Shown here piece by piece: positions 45,452-54,773 of a DNA stretch of 64,000 nucleotides (positions within the stretch are counted from its first letter, which is position 1; each line of letters starts with the position of its first letter). The stretch comes from Limnospira platensis (GTDB lineage: Bacteria; Cyanobacteriota; Cyanobacteriia; Cyanobacteriales; Microcoleaceae), in assembly GCF_046480435.1 (NCBI RefSeq), contig NZ_PKGC01000008.1. One strand, written 5' to 3'. The notes below the pieces were generated by a model. The model was given only the letters and a program-made list of their open reading frames with translations. It was not told where the DNA came from and did not search any database. The translations under genes and the position numbers were made by a program.

Positions 45452-45925
45452 ATGGCAGTTGAGATCGAACGTAAATTTTTAGTGCGCGGCGACCAGTGGC
45501 GATCGCTTTCTGTGGGAATGGTTTACCGTCAGGGCTATATCACCACCACCCCAGAAAAAACCGTCCGAGTCCGCATCGCCGGAAATCAGGGCTATTTGAC
45601 CATTAAGGGCGCTTCTGAGGGCTATCAGCGCGCCGAGTTTGAATATCTGATTCCCATTGAGGATGCCGAACAGATGTTATCTAGTTTATGCGTTGGCCCT
45701 CTCATTGAAAAGAAACGCTATAAAATTCCCATCGGTGATCTGATCTGGGAAGTTGACGAATTTTTCGGGGATAATCAGGGGTTAATTTTAGCGGAAGTGG
45801 AATTAAACAGCCCCGATCAGGCTTTCGAGTTACCAGAATGGATCGGGGAAGAAGTTAGTCACGATTACCGCTATTATAACGCTAATTTAACCAAGTTTCC
45901 CTATACTCAGTGGCCTATCAAGTGA
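45452..45925 (+). CDS. CYTH-domain (triphosphate tunnel) enzyme
   Basis: A 157-residue protein with the ExExK signature (E4, E6, K8 in MAVEIERKFLV) and further tunnel residues in VRVRIAGNQGYLTIKG and KKRYKIPIGDLIWEVDEF. CYTH enzymes bind triphosphates with divalent metal; small bacterial members are usually inorganic triphosphatases, and some are adenylate cyclases. The exact reaction is not shown by sequence. The start of the next gene follows the stop by 11 bp, so the two form an operon. Confidence 0.88.
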   Translation: MAVEIERKFLVRGDQWRSLSVGMVYRQGYITTTPEKTVRVRIAGNQGYLTIKGASEGYQRAEFEYLIPIEDAEQMLSSLCVGPLIEKKRYKIPIGDLIWEVDEFFGDNQGLILAEVELNSPDQAFELPEWIGEEVSHDYRYYNANLTKFPYTQWPIK

Positions 45926-45936
45926 GGACAACAATC

Positions 45937-46377
45937 ATGGAATTTCAGACCCAAGTTCAACGAGAATGTTATGAACAGGTCGCTATCTGGATGGAGGAGA
46001 TGTTCACTCAGTATCCTTGGGAAAAATTAGACGATCCTGGCTTTGGTTTATTTCTGGGTTCCGCCTGGGTAGAAGTGCGAATTTACCCCTGGCACGAAGA
46101 TGCTGTCATTGAAACGCGATCGCTCGTAGTTCAAGGGGCAGAAATTACCCCGGAATTGATGCAATTTTTATTATTGAAAAATTCTCAAATGCGCTTTGGT
46201 GGTTTTGCGATCGATGACCATGATCATATTTACCTTAGCCATACCATAGTCGGTTCAACCTGTGACCCAGGAGAATTAGAGTCCTCAGTTTTATCTGTCT
46301 TAGAAACAGCCGATGATTTTGATGATCAAATCATCCAGAAGTGGGGCGGAAAAAGGGCTTTAGACATTGTACCATAA
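45937..46377 (+). CDS. Conserved protein, YbjN/type III chaperone-like fold suspected
   Basis: 146 residues from ATG 45937; an earlier in-frame start would overlap the CYTH gene. The patterns GFGLFLGSAWVEVRIYPWHEDAVIETRSLVVQGAE and ELMQFLLLKNSQMRFGGFAIDDHDHIYLSHTI match the sensory/chaperone-like YbjN superfamily as I recall it (alpha-beta sandwich, no catalytic site). It is co-transcribed with the CYTH gene. The function is unknown. Confidence 0.7.
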   Translation: MEFQTQVQRECYEQVAIWMEEMFTQYPWEKLDDPGFGLFLGSAWVEVRIYPWHEDAVIETRSLVVQGAEITPELMQFLLLKNSQMRFGGFAIDDHDHIYLSHTIVGSTCDPGELESSVLSVLETADDFDDQIIQKWGGKRALDIVP

Positions 46378-46420
46378 TCGTTTGGCTACCAACCATAAAA
46401 CTAGGGCATTATCCCGAATC

Positions 46421-47311
46421 TTAACAATTAAACCGCGATCGCCCTTGTTGAGTTGCCGTTAAATACTGTTCTAAAGTCTCCCAGTCTTCCTGTTGAATGG
46501 CGAGTGTAATTTTATCTAAACTTTCGCGATAATTAGACAAAGACTTTAACACAGCTTCCCGATTATACTTAGCCATCATCACCCCTAACTCAGGGTTCCC
46601 ACCACCCACGCGGCTGGTGTCTCGAAACCCAGAACTTGCTAGTTGATAAGCCAGAGCCAGGATCTCCTGATTGTCCTCAGTAGCCGTCGCAGCAATGAGA
46701 CTAGCGCTAACCATGACCGGGAGATGAGAGATCCAAGCTACCGCCCGATCATGGTCCATGGGGGAAGATTGATAAACCCTCGCGCCTAGTAAATTAGCGA
46801 TCGCCACCACTACCTCCGTCGCTTCTGGGGGGGTTGTTTCCGTGGGAGTAATCACATAGGGTCGCCCTACAAATAACTTGAACTGTGCCGCATCAATACC
46901 ACTATAAGCTGTTCCCGCCATGGGATGTCCTCCCACAAAGTTCCGCCAGAGGGGTGATATCATATCAACAATAGGAGTTTTTACCGAACCGACATCTGTT
47001 AAAATGGCGTGAGGATTCAGGTGTTCCAATAGTTGTTGAACCGTAGAAGCGATCGCCCCAATGGGGGTACAAATAAACACAATATCCGCCCTAGCCATCA
47101 ACGACAAACTACAAGAGGCTTCATCAACCGCCCCCATAGCGATCGCCCGGCTGCAGGTAGACTGGCGGCGAGAAACCCCCAACACCCGCCCCCCCTGTAG
47201 CACTGATTCTTCCAGAGGTTCAGTTAATCCCTTCCCCTCCCACAAAGAACGCAAATCCAAGCCTAGGGAACCGCCAATTAAACCCAATCCGACAATACCA
47301 ATGTTCATCAC
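46421..47311 (-). CDS. tyrA: Prephenate/arogenate dehydrogenase
   Basis: 296 residues. It catalyses the NAD(P)-dependent oxidative decarboxylation leading to tyrosine; cyanobacterial TyrA usually prefers arogenate and NADP. The Rossmann signature GLGLIGGSLGLDL opens the protein. Then follow VFICTPIGAI, LTDVGSVK with GGHPMAG, and the helical dimer domain with the HDRAVAWISHLP segment. The length fits the regulation-free type, with no ACT domain. Two adjacent ATGs (47311 and 47308) are possible starts. It is convergent with the preceding gene pair. Confidence 0.93.
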   Translation of the reverse strand: MMNIGIVGLGLIGGSLGLDLRSLWEGKGLTEPLEESVLQGGRVLGVSRRQSTCSRAIAMGAVDEASCSLSLMARADIVFICTPIGAIASTVQQLLEHLNPHAILTDVGSVKTPIVDMISPLWRNFVGGHPMAGTAYSGIDAAQFKLFVGRPYVITPTETTPPEATEVVVAIANLLGARVYQSSPMDHDRAVAWISHLPVMVSASLIAATATEDNQEILALAYQLASSGFRDTSRVGGGNPELGVMMAKYNREAVLKSLSNYRESLDKITLAIQQEDWETLEQYLTATQQGRSRFNC

Positions 47312-47545
47312 TTACCATTCATCTTTAATCGGCGATCGCTGCCCTGAGTTTACCTGTGAAACTGGCAGCCCAAATGCACAACCAAATAACTTTAATTAAT
47401 TCCCAATCAAGCAAATTTTGGGAAAATTGTCAACCCAAAACCCCATAGAGATTTGTGACATCAACTCAACGAATTGACAGATCCCCCCCAAATTTTGATA
47501 GAATAACAGTTTAATTTGCCGATATTAAACGGGAGCCAAAAAGGC

Positions 47546-49102
47546 ATGGATGCCGAAGAACTGCTGCTAGAATACCAATCCGGGAACCGTGATTTTAGTG
47601 CCATTCTGCTATGTGAAGCCAATCTGAGCCGGGTCAATCTTAGTCAGGCTAATTTTACCGAAGCCGTTTTGAGCGTTACCAACTTTAGCGGAGCCAACCT
47701 AACAGGCGTTAACCTAACTCGAGCCAAACTGAACGTTTCCAAACTTAGCGGCGCTATTCTCCAGGGAGCCAACCTCAATGAAGCAGTTCTCAACGTCGCC
47801 AACCTGATCAGAGCTGATCTCAGTCAAGCCAACCTCGTCGATGCGTCCTTAATTCGGGCCGAACTAATGCGAGCCGAACTCAGCGAAGCCGTAGTCAATG
47901 GGGCGAATTTAACCGAAGCAGATTTAAGAGAAGCCACCCTCAGACACGCCGACCTCCAACAAACCAATTTATCCGGCGCTAACCTATCAGAAGCCTGTTT
48001 AATTCTCAGTAACCTAGAAAGATCCAACCTAACCCGTGCTGATCTTACACGAGCCGATCTCAGGGGGGTTAATCTCCGTAACGCTGAACTGCGACAAGCT
48101 GAACTAAATGGCGCAGATCTTCGTGGTGCTAACCTGAGTGGCGCAAATCTCCGCTGGGCGAATTTAAGTGGTGCTAACCTGAGTGGCGCCAACTTAGAAG
48201 CCACCCAATTAAGTGGCGCAAGTTTACGCGGTGCTAATCTTAGTGGCGCAAGTTTACTCAATTGTAGCGCCATTCATGCTGATTTAACCCAAGCTAATTT
48301 GATAGACTGTGACTGGACAGATGCTAACCTGCGAAGTTCCGCATTGACAGGAACTAAACTTTATGGAGTTTCCAGATTTAGTTTAATTGCAGATGAGATC
48401 ACCTGCGATTGGATTGATCTGAGTCCTAACGGTGATGGTAGCAAAATACAGCGTTTTAGTTCCCAACAAGCTCATCAATTTTTTAACGTTGAATCTCCCA
48501 CAGTTCAAATCCGTATTAATGCCCCCCTAGACCCAGATACCCACTGCATTTTAGCTTCCATATATCGGCAAATTATCCAACACTATCCCTTTATAAAATC
48601 TCCCCCTAGCATTGATATAGGTTCGCGCCGAACCCTCTTATCGTTTAGAATAGATGAGGAACAGCTATTTATGACAGCTTATGTAGTGATTCTACCCTTT
48701 GCAGATGTCGCCAAAACCAGAGAGTGTATTCTGGAATCATTGCGGATGCTCACCTTGGAAAATAGTTCTCAAATGGGAGTCAGATTATCTAACCAAGTGA
48801 TTCAGTTTGGCATCGATATAATTAAAAAAATCAGCCGTTTAGAAGACCATTTGTTATCGGAAAAGTTACAGGAAGAAATTGACGGGAATCATCCATTTTT
48901 TAACCATCCTACTCAAACCATTTTAAGTAACTTAGTCGGGGAATATTTAGCTATTCATAGCCATCCCGAATTTGGGAGGAAGTTTAGTCATATTCCTGGG
49001 TTGATGGATTTATCCAAAATCACACCCGAAAAATATCGGGAAATGGCGATGGCAACCCCAGATATTTTCACCAGTTTTGTAGCCAGCTTTGATGCCAAAT
49101 AA
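47546..49102 (+). CDS. Pentapeptide-repeat protein with conserved C-terminal domain, paralogue A
   Basis: 518 residues from ATG 47546, with no signal peptide. After a short head (ELLLEYQSGNRDFS) about 45 pentapeptide repeats of A(N/D)LXX form a beta-helix to about residue 275. Then comes LYGVSRFSLIADEITCDWIDLSPNGDG, which introduces a ~200-residue unnamed domain. The downstream gene has the same architecture throughout, so the two arose by tandem duplication. The role is unknown; the beta-helix suggests a binding scaffold. Confidence 0.82.
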   Translation: MDAEELLLEYQSGNRDFSAILLCEANLSRVNLSQANFTEAVLSVTNFSGANLTGVNLTRAKLNVSKLSGAILQGANLNEAVLNVANLIRADLSQANLVDASLIRAELMRAELSEAVVNGANLTEADLREATLRHADLQQTNLSGANLSEACLILSNLERSNLTRADLTRADLRGVNLRNAELRQAELNGADLRGANLSGANLRWANLSGANLSGANLEATQLSGASLRGANLSGASLLNCSAIHADLTQANLIDCDWTDANLRSSALTGTKLYGVSRFSLIADEITCDWIDLSPNGDGSKIQRFSSQQAHQFFNVESPTVQIRINAPLDPDTHCILASIYRQIIQHYPFIKSPPSIDIGSRRTLLSFRIDEEQLFMTAYVVILPFADVAKTRECILESLRMLTLENSSQMGVRLSNQVIQFGIDIIKKISRLEDHLLSEKLQEEIDGNHPFFNHPTQTILSNLVGEYLAIHSHPEFGRKFSHIPGLMDLSKITPEKYREMAMATPDIFTSFVASFDAK

Positions 49103-49179
49103 AGTCATCACAAATACTCTATCTCCCTCGTTAATTGCTCTCTTAATTATTTGTACATCAACAGTGAATTTTCCACAGA

Positions 49180-50733
49180 ATGACAGATACTAACAACCAT
49201 CAAAATTCTGAGAGTGACGTTCTTAAAGTTTATGAAATTGTCAAAAAATATCGAGATGGAGAACGAGATTTTGAGGACATAAATTTAAACGAAATTAATT
49301 TGAGTCGAATTAACCTAGCCGGAGCTAATTTAAGTGGTGCATCCTTGAGTGTAGCTAATTTAAGCGCCTCGGATTTAAGGGAAGTTAATTTGACTCGTGC
49401 TAATCTGAATGTAGCTCGATTAAGTAATGCTAATCTCACCAAAGCTATTTTAAATCAAGCCACCATTAATGTAGCTAATTTGGTGAGAGCAGATTTAACG
49501 GAAGCACAGTTAATTAACACCCTATTAATTAGAGCAGAATTAGTTAGGGCGAAACTCAGTAAAGCTAACTTCACCCAAGCCAACTTAAATGGGGCTGATC
49601 TGCGAGAAAGCAAACTTCAGCAGACTAACTTTAATGGTGCTAATTTAAGTGGTGCGAACCTGCGAGGTGTTTCTGGAGCTTTAACTAAATTTACGAAAAC
49701 CGACCTACGAGGAGCGGATTTACTTAAAGCGAATTTACCTAAAGCTGATTTTACTAATGCGGAATTAAGACAAGCAAATCTGACCTATGCGAACTTGAGT
49801 AATGCTGATTTTAGTGGTGCAAATCTGCGCTGGACTGACCTACAAGGTGCAGACCTGAGTGGTGCAAATTTGACAGAGGCTAACCTCAGTGGTGCTAATT
49901 TATCCGGTGCTAATTTAAGCAGCGCGGTGTTAGTAAAGGCTAGTTTAGTTCACGCTGACTTGAGCCAAGCTAACTTAATTAGAGCGAATTGGAGTGGCGC
50001 AGACTTGTCAGGAGCGACATTAACTGGCGCTAAACTTTATCAAGTTTCTAGGTTTAATCTAAAAGCTGATGAGATTACCTGTGAATGGGTAGATTTGAGT
50101 GCTAATGGTGATCATAGTCAGGTTTATCATTTGGATCGGGAAACTCTCCGAAAGTTTTTTAATCAAACTCGACCCAGAGTTGAGATTATGGTTAATTCTC
50201 CCTTAGATCAAGATGGGAATATAGCCTTAGCTACTATTTACTACAAAATTGCTCAAGAGTTTCCAATTATGGAAAGTCCCCCCAGCATAGAAATAGACGA
50301 TCGCACTACAAAACTCACATTTATTGCTAACCAAGAACAAGAATTATTTGCCATTAGCTGTCTGGCTATTTTGCCCTTTGATGATGCTTCCCAAACCCAG
50401 AAAAATATCGTTAATTTACTGCGTCAGATTCAAGATTCTACCCTTGAAAAAGAGCGGCGATCGCAATTATTAAGCGCTATGGGTCAAGTGATTACCAAAA
50501 TTAATGAGATGAAAAAAATAGCCCGCACCATTCGCTCAGAATTCAATCCGCTATTTTTTAGTAAACCCACCCGCACCCAATTAACTAATTGCAGCCAGAA
50601 AATGATTATGGTTCATGAAAATTCCCAAATCAGCAAACTAAATCCCTCTCCCCATAGTAGTGCCGAGGTGGGTTATGCCCCGAATTTTGACCAGGTGATG
50701 GCTTTTATTAACAGTTTTAATGATCTACCCTAA
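49180..50733 (+). CDS. Pentapeptide-repeat protein with conserved C-terminal domain, paralogue B
   Basis: 517 residues, the same layout as the gene 77 bp upstream: head KKYRDGERDFEDINL, about 45 pentapeptide repeats to about 285, then LYQVSRFNLKADEITCEWVDLSANGD and the same C-terminal domain. The shared C-terminus outside the repeats shows true paralogy rather than repeat-driven similarity. Probably an operon with paralogue A. Function unknown. Confidence 0.82.
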   Translation: MTDTNNHQNSESDVLKVYEIVKKYRDGERDFEDINLNEINLSRINLAGANLSGASLSVANLSASDLREVNLTRANLNVARLSNANLTKAILNQATINVANLVRADLTEAQLINTLLIRAELVRAKLSKANFTQANLNGADLRESKLQQTNFNGANLSGANLRGVSGALTKFTKTDLRGADLLKANLPKADFTNAELRQANLTYANLSNADFSGANLRWTDLQGADLSGANLTEANLSGANLSGANLSSAVLVKASLVHADLSQANLIRANWSGADLSGATLTGAKLYQVSRFNLKADEITCEWVDLSANGDHSQVYHLDRETLRKFFNQTRPRVEIMVNSPLDQDGNIALATIYYKIAQEFPIMESPPSIEIDDRTTKLTFIANQEQELFAISCLAILPFDDASQTQKNIVNLLRQIQDSTLEKERRSQLLSAMGQVITKINEMKKIARTIRSEFNPLFFSKPTRTQLTNCSQKMIMVHENSQISKLNPSPHSSAEVGYAPNFDQVMAFINSFNDLP

Positions 50734-50915
50734 AAGTATCATCAAATCTCCAGGTTAACCATTAATCATTAATTGTAATCATTAATTGGGCCAGGTTCGA
50801 TCCAGTCACTGGTTCGGTGTTCTGCTCGCCACAAGCTAAACTAGAAGTCAATGGGCTGAAGTTGAGAACCATCTTAACCTCTGGGACATTACTAAATATT
50901 TGGCTTGATAACCCT

Positions 50916-52481
50916 GTGATTGAAGTAGAAGCACATAATCTGGTTCGTCGTTTGGTGCAGTCCGTTGGTAACATGGACTGGCCCCACTATTTGACAATGA
51001 CAAGATTAGTGGCGCGCGCGTTGCGTTTGGGACGTAGTGCATTAATTCAAACTGGGGTGAGGCCACAAATCCGGGAGCATCCCTATCGGTTTAGTTATCT
51101 AATTCCGGTTTTAGTTTGGGGAAAAGCTAGTGTGATCGTTGCCTCCGAAGCGGTAATTGAGCAACTTTTGACGGTGGAAATTCCCAAAATTCAGGGTATT
51201 ACAGATGCAGATGATCAGAAATTACCCCTGATGCCGATTCAAAAGGGCGATCGCTGGCCAAGTAGAGATTTTCAGGGTTTGCTACTGACCACCCCTCAAA
51301 TATGGTTAGCAGATAGATTAGGCGATAACCAGCACTTTCCCCCACATATTCCCACCATTATTGATGATGCCGATAATTTAGAACAGTGGAGTCGCGATCG
51401 CCTCACCGCCGCCCTAGAATGGTCAGATTGGACCCTATTAACCCAGAAGCGACCAGAATGGCGAGACACCCTCGAGTTAACCCAAGTGCGTCTAATTCGC
51501 TCAATTTTCGCCCACCCAGCTAATCTTTATGGTTGTCATCTCCTCGATGAGGAAGAACAGGATATTCTCCAAAATCTGTTTTTGACTCTTACACAACCCA
51601 CAGAATCAACTACTACCTCAGCCGAAACCTCTAGTCAACGCTTAGACTCTCGGTGGCATGAGTTTTACCATCAATGGTTATCTGACAATCAACTAAAGTG
51701 GGTAGAAGTTGACCGCGCCCAGGGTTCATTCAAATTATATTGCAGTCCCCTAGAAGTGGCTTCAGCTTTGAGTCCCATTTGGGAACAACAACCCGTAGTA
51801 TTGATTGGCGGCGCTTTAGACTTGGATAAAAACGCTCCCATTTATCGTCAGATCATGGGATTAGGGGATTTAACCTGTGTTAAATTTACACCCGATCGCC
51901 AAAGCCAATTAATCCAACTTTATCTACCTTCTGGGATACCGATGCCAAATACACCCCAGTTTGAGAAGGCATTAATTGAGCAATTGCGGACCTTGCTATG
52001 TATGAGTATCAATATTAGTGGTTTGAAAGTTTTATTAGTTGAGGATATTCCCCTCAAAGGAAAAGTGGCGGCGGTGTTAGCTTCAGAGTTTGGGTCCCTA
52101 GTTCAGGTGGAAACCACAGCTATCAGCGAAACAGGGGTTTTAGTGACCGGTTGGCAATTTTGGCGAAACCATCAGCATCAGTTCATTTCTCCCCATTTAT
52201 TAGCGATCGCCACTTTACCGTTACCCTCCCTAGAAAATCCCCTAGTAGCTGGGAGGGTCGCCTACTACAAACAGCAACGCCAGGACTGGTTTCGGCTATA
52301 TTTACTCCCCGCCGCATTAACAGAGTTACAGGGGGCTGTCGCTCCCGTTCGCCACAAACAAGGTATCGTAGCCCTATTAGATAGTCGGGTCACTCGTCGC
52401 ACCTATGGAAAACAGGTACTAACAGCCCTCAGTCCCCACGTTCAAATCGATTATCTCGACACCACTTGGTTAAATATTTAA
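50916..52481 (+). CDS. DinG-family helicase-like protein with degraded motifs
   Basis: 521 residues from GTG 50916 (V-IEVEAHNLVRRLV); the frame opens at 50817, and neither start has a clear ribosome-binding site. The order of DinG/XPD-like regions is kept: a helical start, a Walker-B-like IIDDADNLEQW (D150, D151, D153) and a C-terminal LPAALTELQGAVAPVRHKQGIVALLDSRVTRRTYG (from P465) matching the DinG motif VI region. Where Walker A should be, the sequence is LVWGKASVI (68-71), lacking the G-x-GKT loop. In motif VI, Q-G-x-G-R is changed to Q-G-A-V-A, leaving only R479. ATP hydrolysis is therefore doubtful, although the frame is intact and about family length, so it is probably a conserved inactive homologue. 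Confidence 0.75.
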   Translation: MIEVEAHNLVRRLVQSVGNMDWPHYLTMTRLVARALRLGRSALIQTGVRPQIREHPYRFSYLIPVLVWGKASVIVASEAVIEQLLTVEIPKIQGITDADDQKLPLMPIQKGDRWPSRDFQGLLLTTPQIWLADRLGDNQHFPPHIPTIIDDADNLEQWSRDRLTAALEWSDWTLLTQKRPEWRDTLELTQVRLIRSIFAHPANLYGCHLLDEEEQDILQNLFLTLTQPTESTTTSAETSSQRLDSRWHEFYHQWLSDNQLKWVEVDRAQGSFKLYCSPLEVASALSPIWEQQPVVLIGGALDLDKNAPIYRQIMGLGDLTCVKFTPDRQSQLIQLYLPSGIPMPNTPQFEKALIEQLRTLLCMSINISGLKVLLVEDIPLKGKVAAVLASEFGSLVQVETTAISETGVLVTGWQFWRNHQHQFISPHLLAIATLPLPSLENPLVAGRVAYYKQQRQDWFRLYLLPAALTELQGAVAPVRHKQGIVALLDSRVTRRTYGKQVLTALSPHVQIDYLDTTWLNI

Positions 52482-52581
52482 TGGGCTTGATTGTCCTTGC
52501 CAACAGTGCTATTATGGGCTAAATTCCGTTAGCCCTTTAGGGCAAAGTTTTCAACCAACTTTTTTTAAAAAAATTGCGACA

Positions 52582-53430
52582 ATGAATCAAAAATTAGCAA
52601 TTTCCCTACTTAGCTTAGTCCTGAGTGTTGGCTTTACTGGTGTAGCTGGGGCGGAAACGGTTTTAGAACAAATTGGACGAACCGGAGTCCTGCGGGCGGG
52701 TGTACGGACTGATGCGGTTCCCTTTAGCTATTTAAACGATAATGGCGATATCGAGGGATATTCTGTCGATTTGATTAGGTTGATTCATGGTCGCCTCCAA
52801 GAGAAGCTAAACCAGCCTATCCGGTTGGAGATGACTACTGTTACACTTCAAGATCGCTTTGACCAGGTGCAACAGGGAAACCTAGACCTAGTGTGCGAAG
52901 CTACTAGCATCACCGCTGAACGGGAAAATGGGGTGGATTTTTCTACTCCCTTTTTTGTGACGGGGATTCAGATGTTAGTCAAAACTGAAAATCGCGATCG
53001 CCTTGACCCCACCCAACTATCCGAAACAGACATTTCAACCGTTAGCTTGGAACGGGTTACCATTGGATTTTTAGAATCTACCACCACTGATAGCGAGTTG
53101 CGCCCAGTTTACCCAGAAGCCCAATGGGAAGCCGTCCCTAGCCGCGCTGAAGGTATCCGCCGCTTACAGGAGGGGGAATTACAAGGCATTGTTAGTGATG
53201 GTATTCTGTTGCTTGGACAATTGTGGAAAGATGGGAGAACCCGCCAGAACTTTCAACTGGTTCCCAGCCAACCCCTGACCTTCGAGAATTACGGATGTAT
53301 CCTACCAATGAACAGCCGGGAGTGGAGCCGAGTAGTTAATTCAACTATTGCCAGCCCAGAAAACACTACCCTTTGGAATCAATGGTTTGATACCAACCAA
53401 GGTAGGTTCCCTTATCGTAAATTTGAATAA
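52582..53430 (+). CDS. Extracellular amino-acid-type substrate-binding protein
   Basis: 282 residues of the SBP_bac_3 family. A signal peptide (about 1-24, ending AGA-E) leads to the periplasm. The domain begins VLEQIGRTGVLRAGVRTDAVPFSYLNDNGDIEGYSVDL and includes DLVCEATSITAEREN and VDFSTPFFVTGIQMLVK, all usual for polar amino-acid binding proteins. No permease or ATPase gene adjoins, so it may serve a transporter encoded elsewhere. The ligand cannot be set. Confidence 0.88.
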   Translation: MNQKLAISLLSLVLSVGFTGVAGAETVLEQIGRTGVLRAGVRTDAVPFSYLNDNGDIEGYSVDLIRLIHGRLQEKLNQPIRLEMTTVTLQDRFDQVQQGNLDLVCEATSITAERENGVDFSTPFFVTGIQMLVKTENRDRLDPTQLSETDISTVSLERVTIGFLESTTTDSELRPVYPEAQWEAVPSRAEGIRRLQEGELQGIVSDGILLLGQLWKDGRTRQNFQLVPSQPLTFENYGCILPMNSREWSRVVNSTIASPENTTLWNQWFDTNQGRFPYRKFE

Positions 53431-53537
53431 GTATTGACCGAGAATATGCCGATCAACAAACCGGGAAATATTGAGGGTGTTTCTCGTGTTTTGGGGAGGT
53501 GAAATCAATCGTATATTCTGCCTGCATGAGTTATAAT

Positions 53538-53741
53538 TTACTCAACAACGTGGAGTAACCCCCGACGTAGGCGATCGAATACTTCGTTAATGCAGTCGTG
53601 TTCTTCATCGCTTAGACATTCCTTTGATAGAAGCAAGTACATAAGTTGCTTTTGATCCTCGCGGGTGATCTTGCGAGAAACAAAGATGCGCTCAATTAGA
53701 GCATCGAGATTGTTAGATGAGGGTGAGAATTGCGCCAGCAT
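53538..53741 (-). CDS. Small conserved hypothetical protein
   Basis: 67 residues, mostly helical, with KITREDQKQLMYLLLSKECLSDEEHDCINEVFDRLRRG. No motif or function is recognised. It stands alone between two plus-strand genes. Real coding is suggested by the balanced composition and the predicted compact two-to-three helix fold. Confidence 0.55.
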   Translation of the reverse strand: MLAQFSPSSNNLDALIERIFVSRKITREDQKQLMYLLLSKECLSDEEHDCINEVFDRLRRGLLHVVE

Positions 53742-53940
53742 GGGAACTCAGATAACGCTATGTTGCTATTATCTTACCTTTTGGGCATTATGAAAGTGAT
53801 AGATCGCGTCAGCAATTGTGATTATGATCAAGATCAAACCTGATTGATATCACAATGACCCGATATACCACCCAAGTCCTAGCGAAAATGGTATAGAATA
53901 AAGGTTCATGAACGCTTACTCGCGCTACCGGAGATCTGCC

Positions 53941-54711
53941 ATGAAATTCCCAATTCTGACGATGATTACCCTGTCGCTTGCTATCCTACCAATGACTCCG
54001 GTGCGAGCCAGTAATTTACAGGATATCCGACAACTCCTGTCTACTAAAGAATGTGAAAACTGCAACCTGACTAATGCGGGTTTGGTGTTAGCAGATCTCA
54101 GCGGGGCGAACCTGACCGGGGCGAACCTGACCGGGGCGAACCTCAGTCGTGCGAACCTGACCGGGGCGAACCTGACCGGGGCGAACCTGACTGGGGCGAG
54201 TTTATTTGGGGCGAACCTGACCGGGGCGAACCTGACCGGGGCGAACCTGGCGGGGTCAGATTTGCGGGGGGCTTATTTAGCTAATGCGATCGCCGTTGAT
54301 GCTAATATTACTGAGGCTCAATTAATTGGAGTGGTGGGACTCCCGACTAATATTGGTAATGCGGAGGACTTCTATCGCCTGGGAGTTAAAGAAGCCTTAG
54401 AAGGGAACTACAGAAATGCCATAGACCACTACAACCGCGCACTGAGTCTCAATCCTAACCTGGCGGCGGCTTATTTTGCTCGCAGTATGGCTTGGGCCGA
54501 TTTGGGTGATTTAAATAGAGCTATGTCAGATGCTAAACAGGCTCAAGAACTATATAATAGATTGGGGAGCCAGGAAGGGCAGGAAATTGCTGCTCAGTTG
54601 ATGGAAATTATCGAATTTCGTCAAAATCCCCAGGAACTGAGAGCGCGTAATGGCGGGGTTATGGAACTTCTGGAAAGTGCGACTCCCCTACTGTTAAGAT
54701 TTCTGTTCTAA
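53941..54711 (+). CDS. Exported pentapeptide-repeat and TPR protein
   Basis: 256 residues from ATG 53941. A signal peptide (about 1-25, ending VRAS) leads it out of the cytoplasm. About 18 pentapeptide repeats, mainly ANLTG (40-140), come next, then GIGNAEDFYRLG-like linkage and three TPR-like helix pairs (GVKEALEGNYRNAIDHYNRALSLNPNLAAAYFARSMAW). The C-terminus is hydrophobic (LLESATPLLLRFLF). The repeat part is encoded by ten nearly identical 15-bp units, so alleles may differ in repeat number. Confidence 0.82.
   Translation: MKFPILTMITLSLAILPMTPVRASNLQDIRQLLSTKECENCNLTNAGLVLADLSGANLTGANLTGANLSRANLTGANLTGANLTGASLFGANLTGANLTGANLAGSDLRGAYLANAIAVDANITEAQLIGVVGLPTNIGNAEDFYRLGVKEALEGNYRNAIDHYNRALSLNPNLAAAYFARSMAWADLGDLNRAMSDAKQAQELYNRLGSQEGQEIAAQLMEIIEFRQNPQELRARNGGVMELLESATPLLLRFLF
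54106..54255 (+). repeat. Ten 15-bp tandem units inside the pentapeptide gene
   Basis: Exactly ten 15-bp units without gaps. Six are identical (GCGAACCTGACCGGG) and four vary (units 3, 6, 7 and 10). Each unit is one pentapeptide, so unit gain or loss keeps the frame. Near-identity at the DNA level points to recent slippage or gene conversion, unlike the other pentapeptide genes here, whose repeats are degenerate in DNA. Confidence 0.9.
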
Positions 54712-54773
54712 GCAGAAAAAATTGATAAGGCACTACTGTTGGTTTAATGCGAGTTTTGATGGAGTTGTAGACT

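Noticed and set aside
47824..48273. 149-codon minus-strand frame rich in Leu, Ala, Pro and Arg
   Set aside because: It is the antisense shadow of the pentapeptide repeats; the periodic DNA keeps the opposite frame open.
50790..50815. tRNA T-arm-like GGTTCGATCC
   Set aside because: No acceptor, D or anticodon arms can be folded around it.
54100..54260. CRISPR-like regular repeats
   Set aside because: The units are contiguous 15-mers without spacers and encode pentapeptides in frame.
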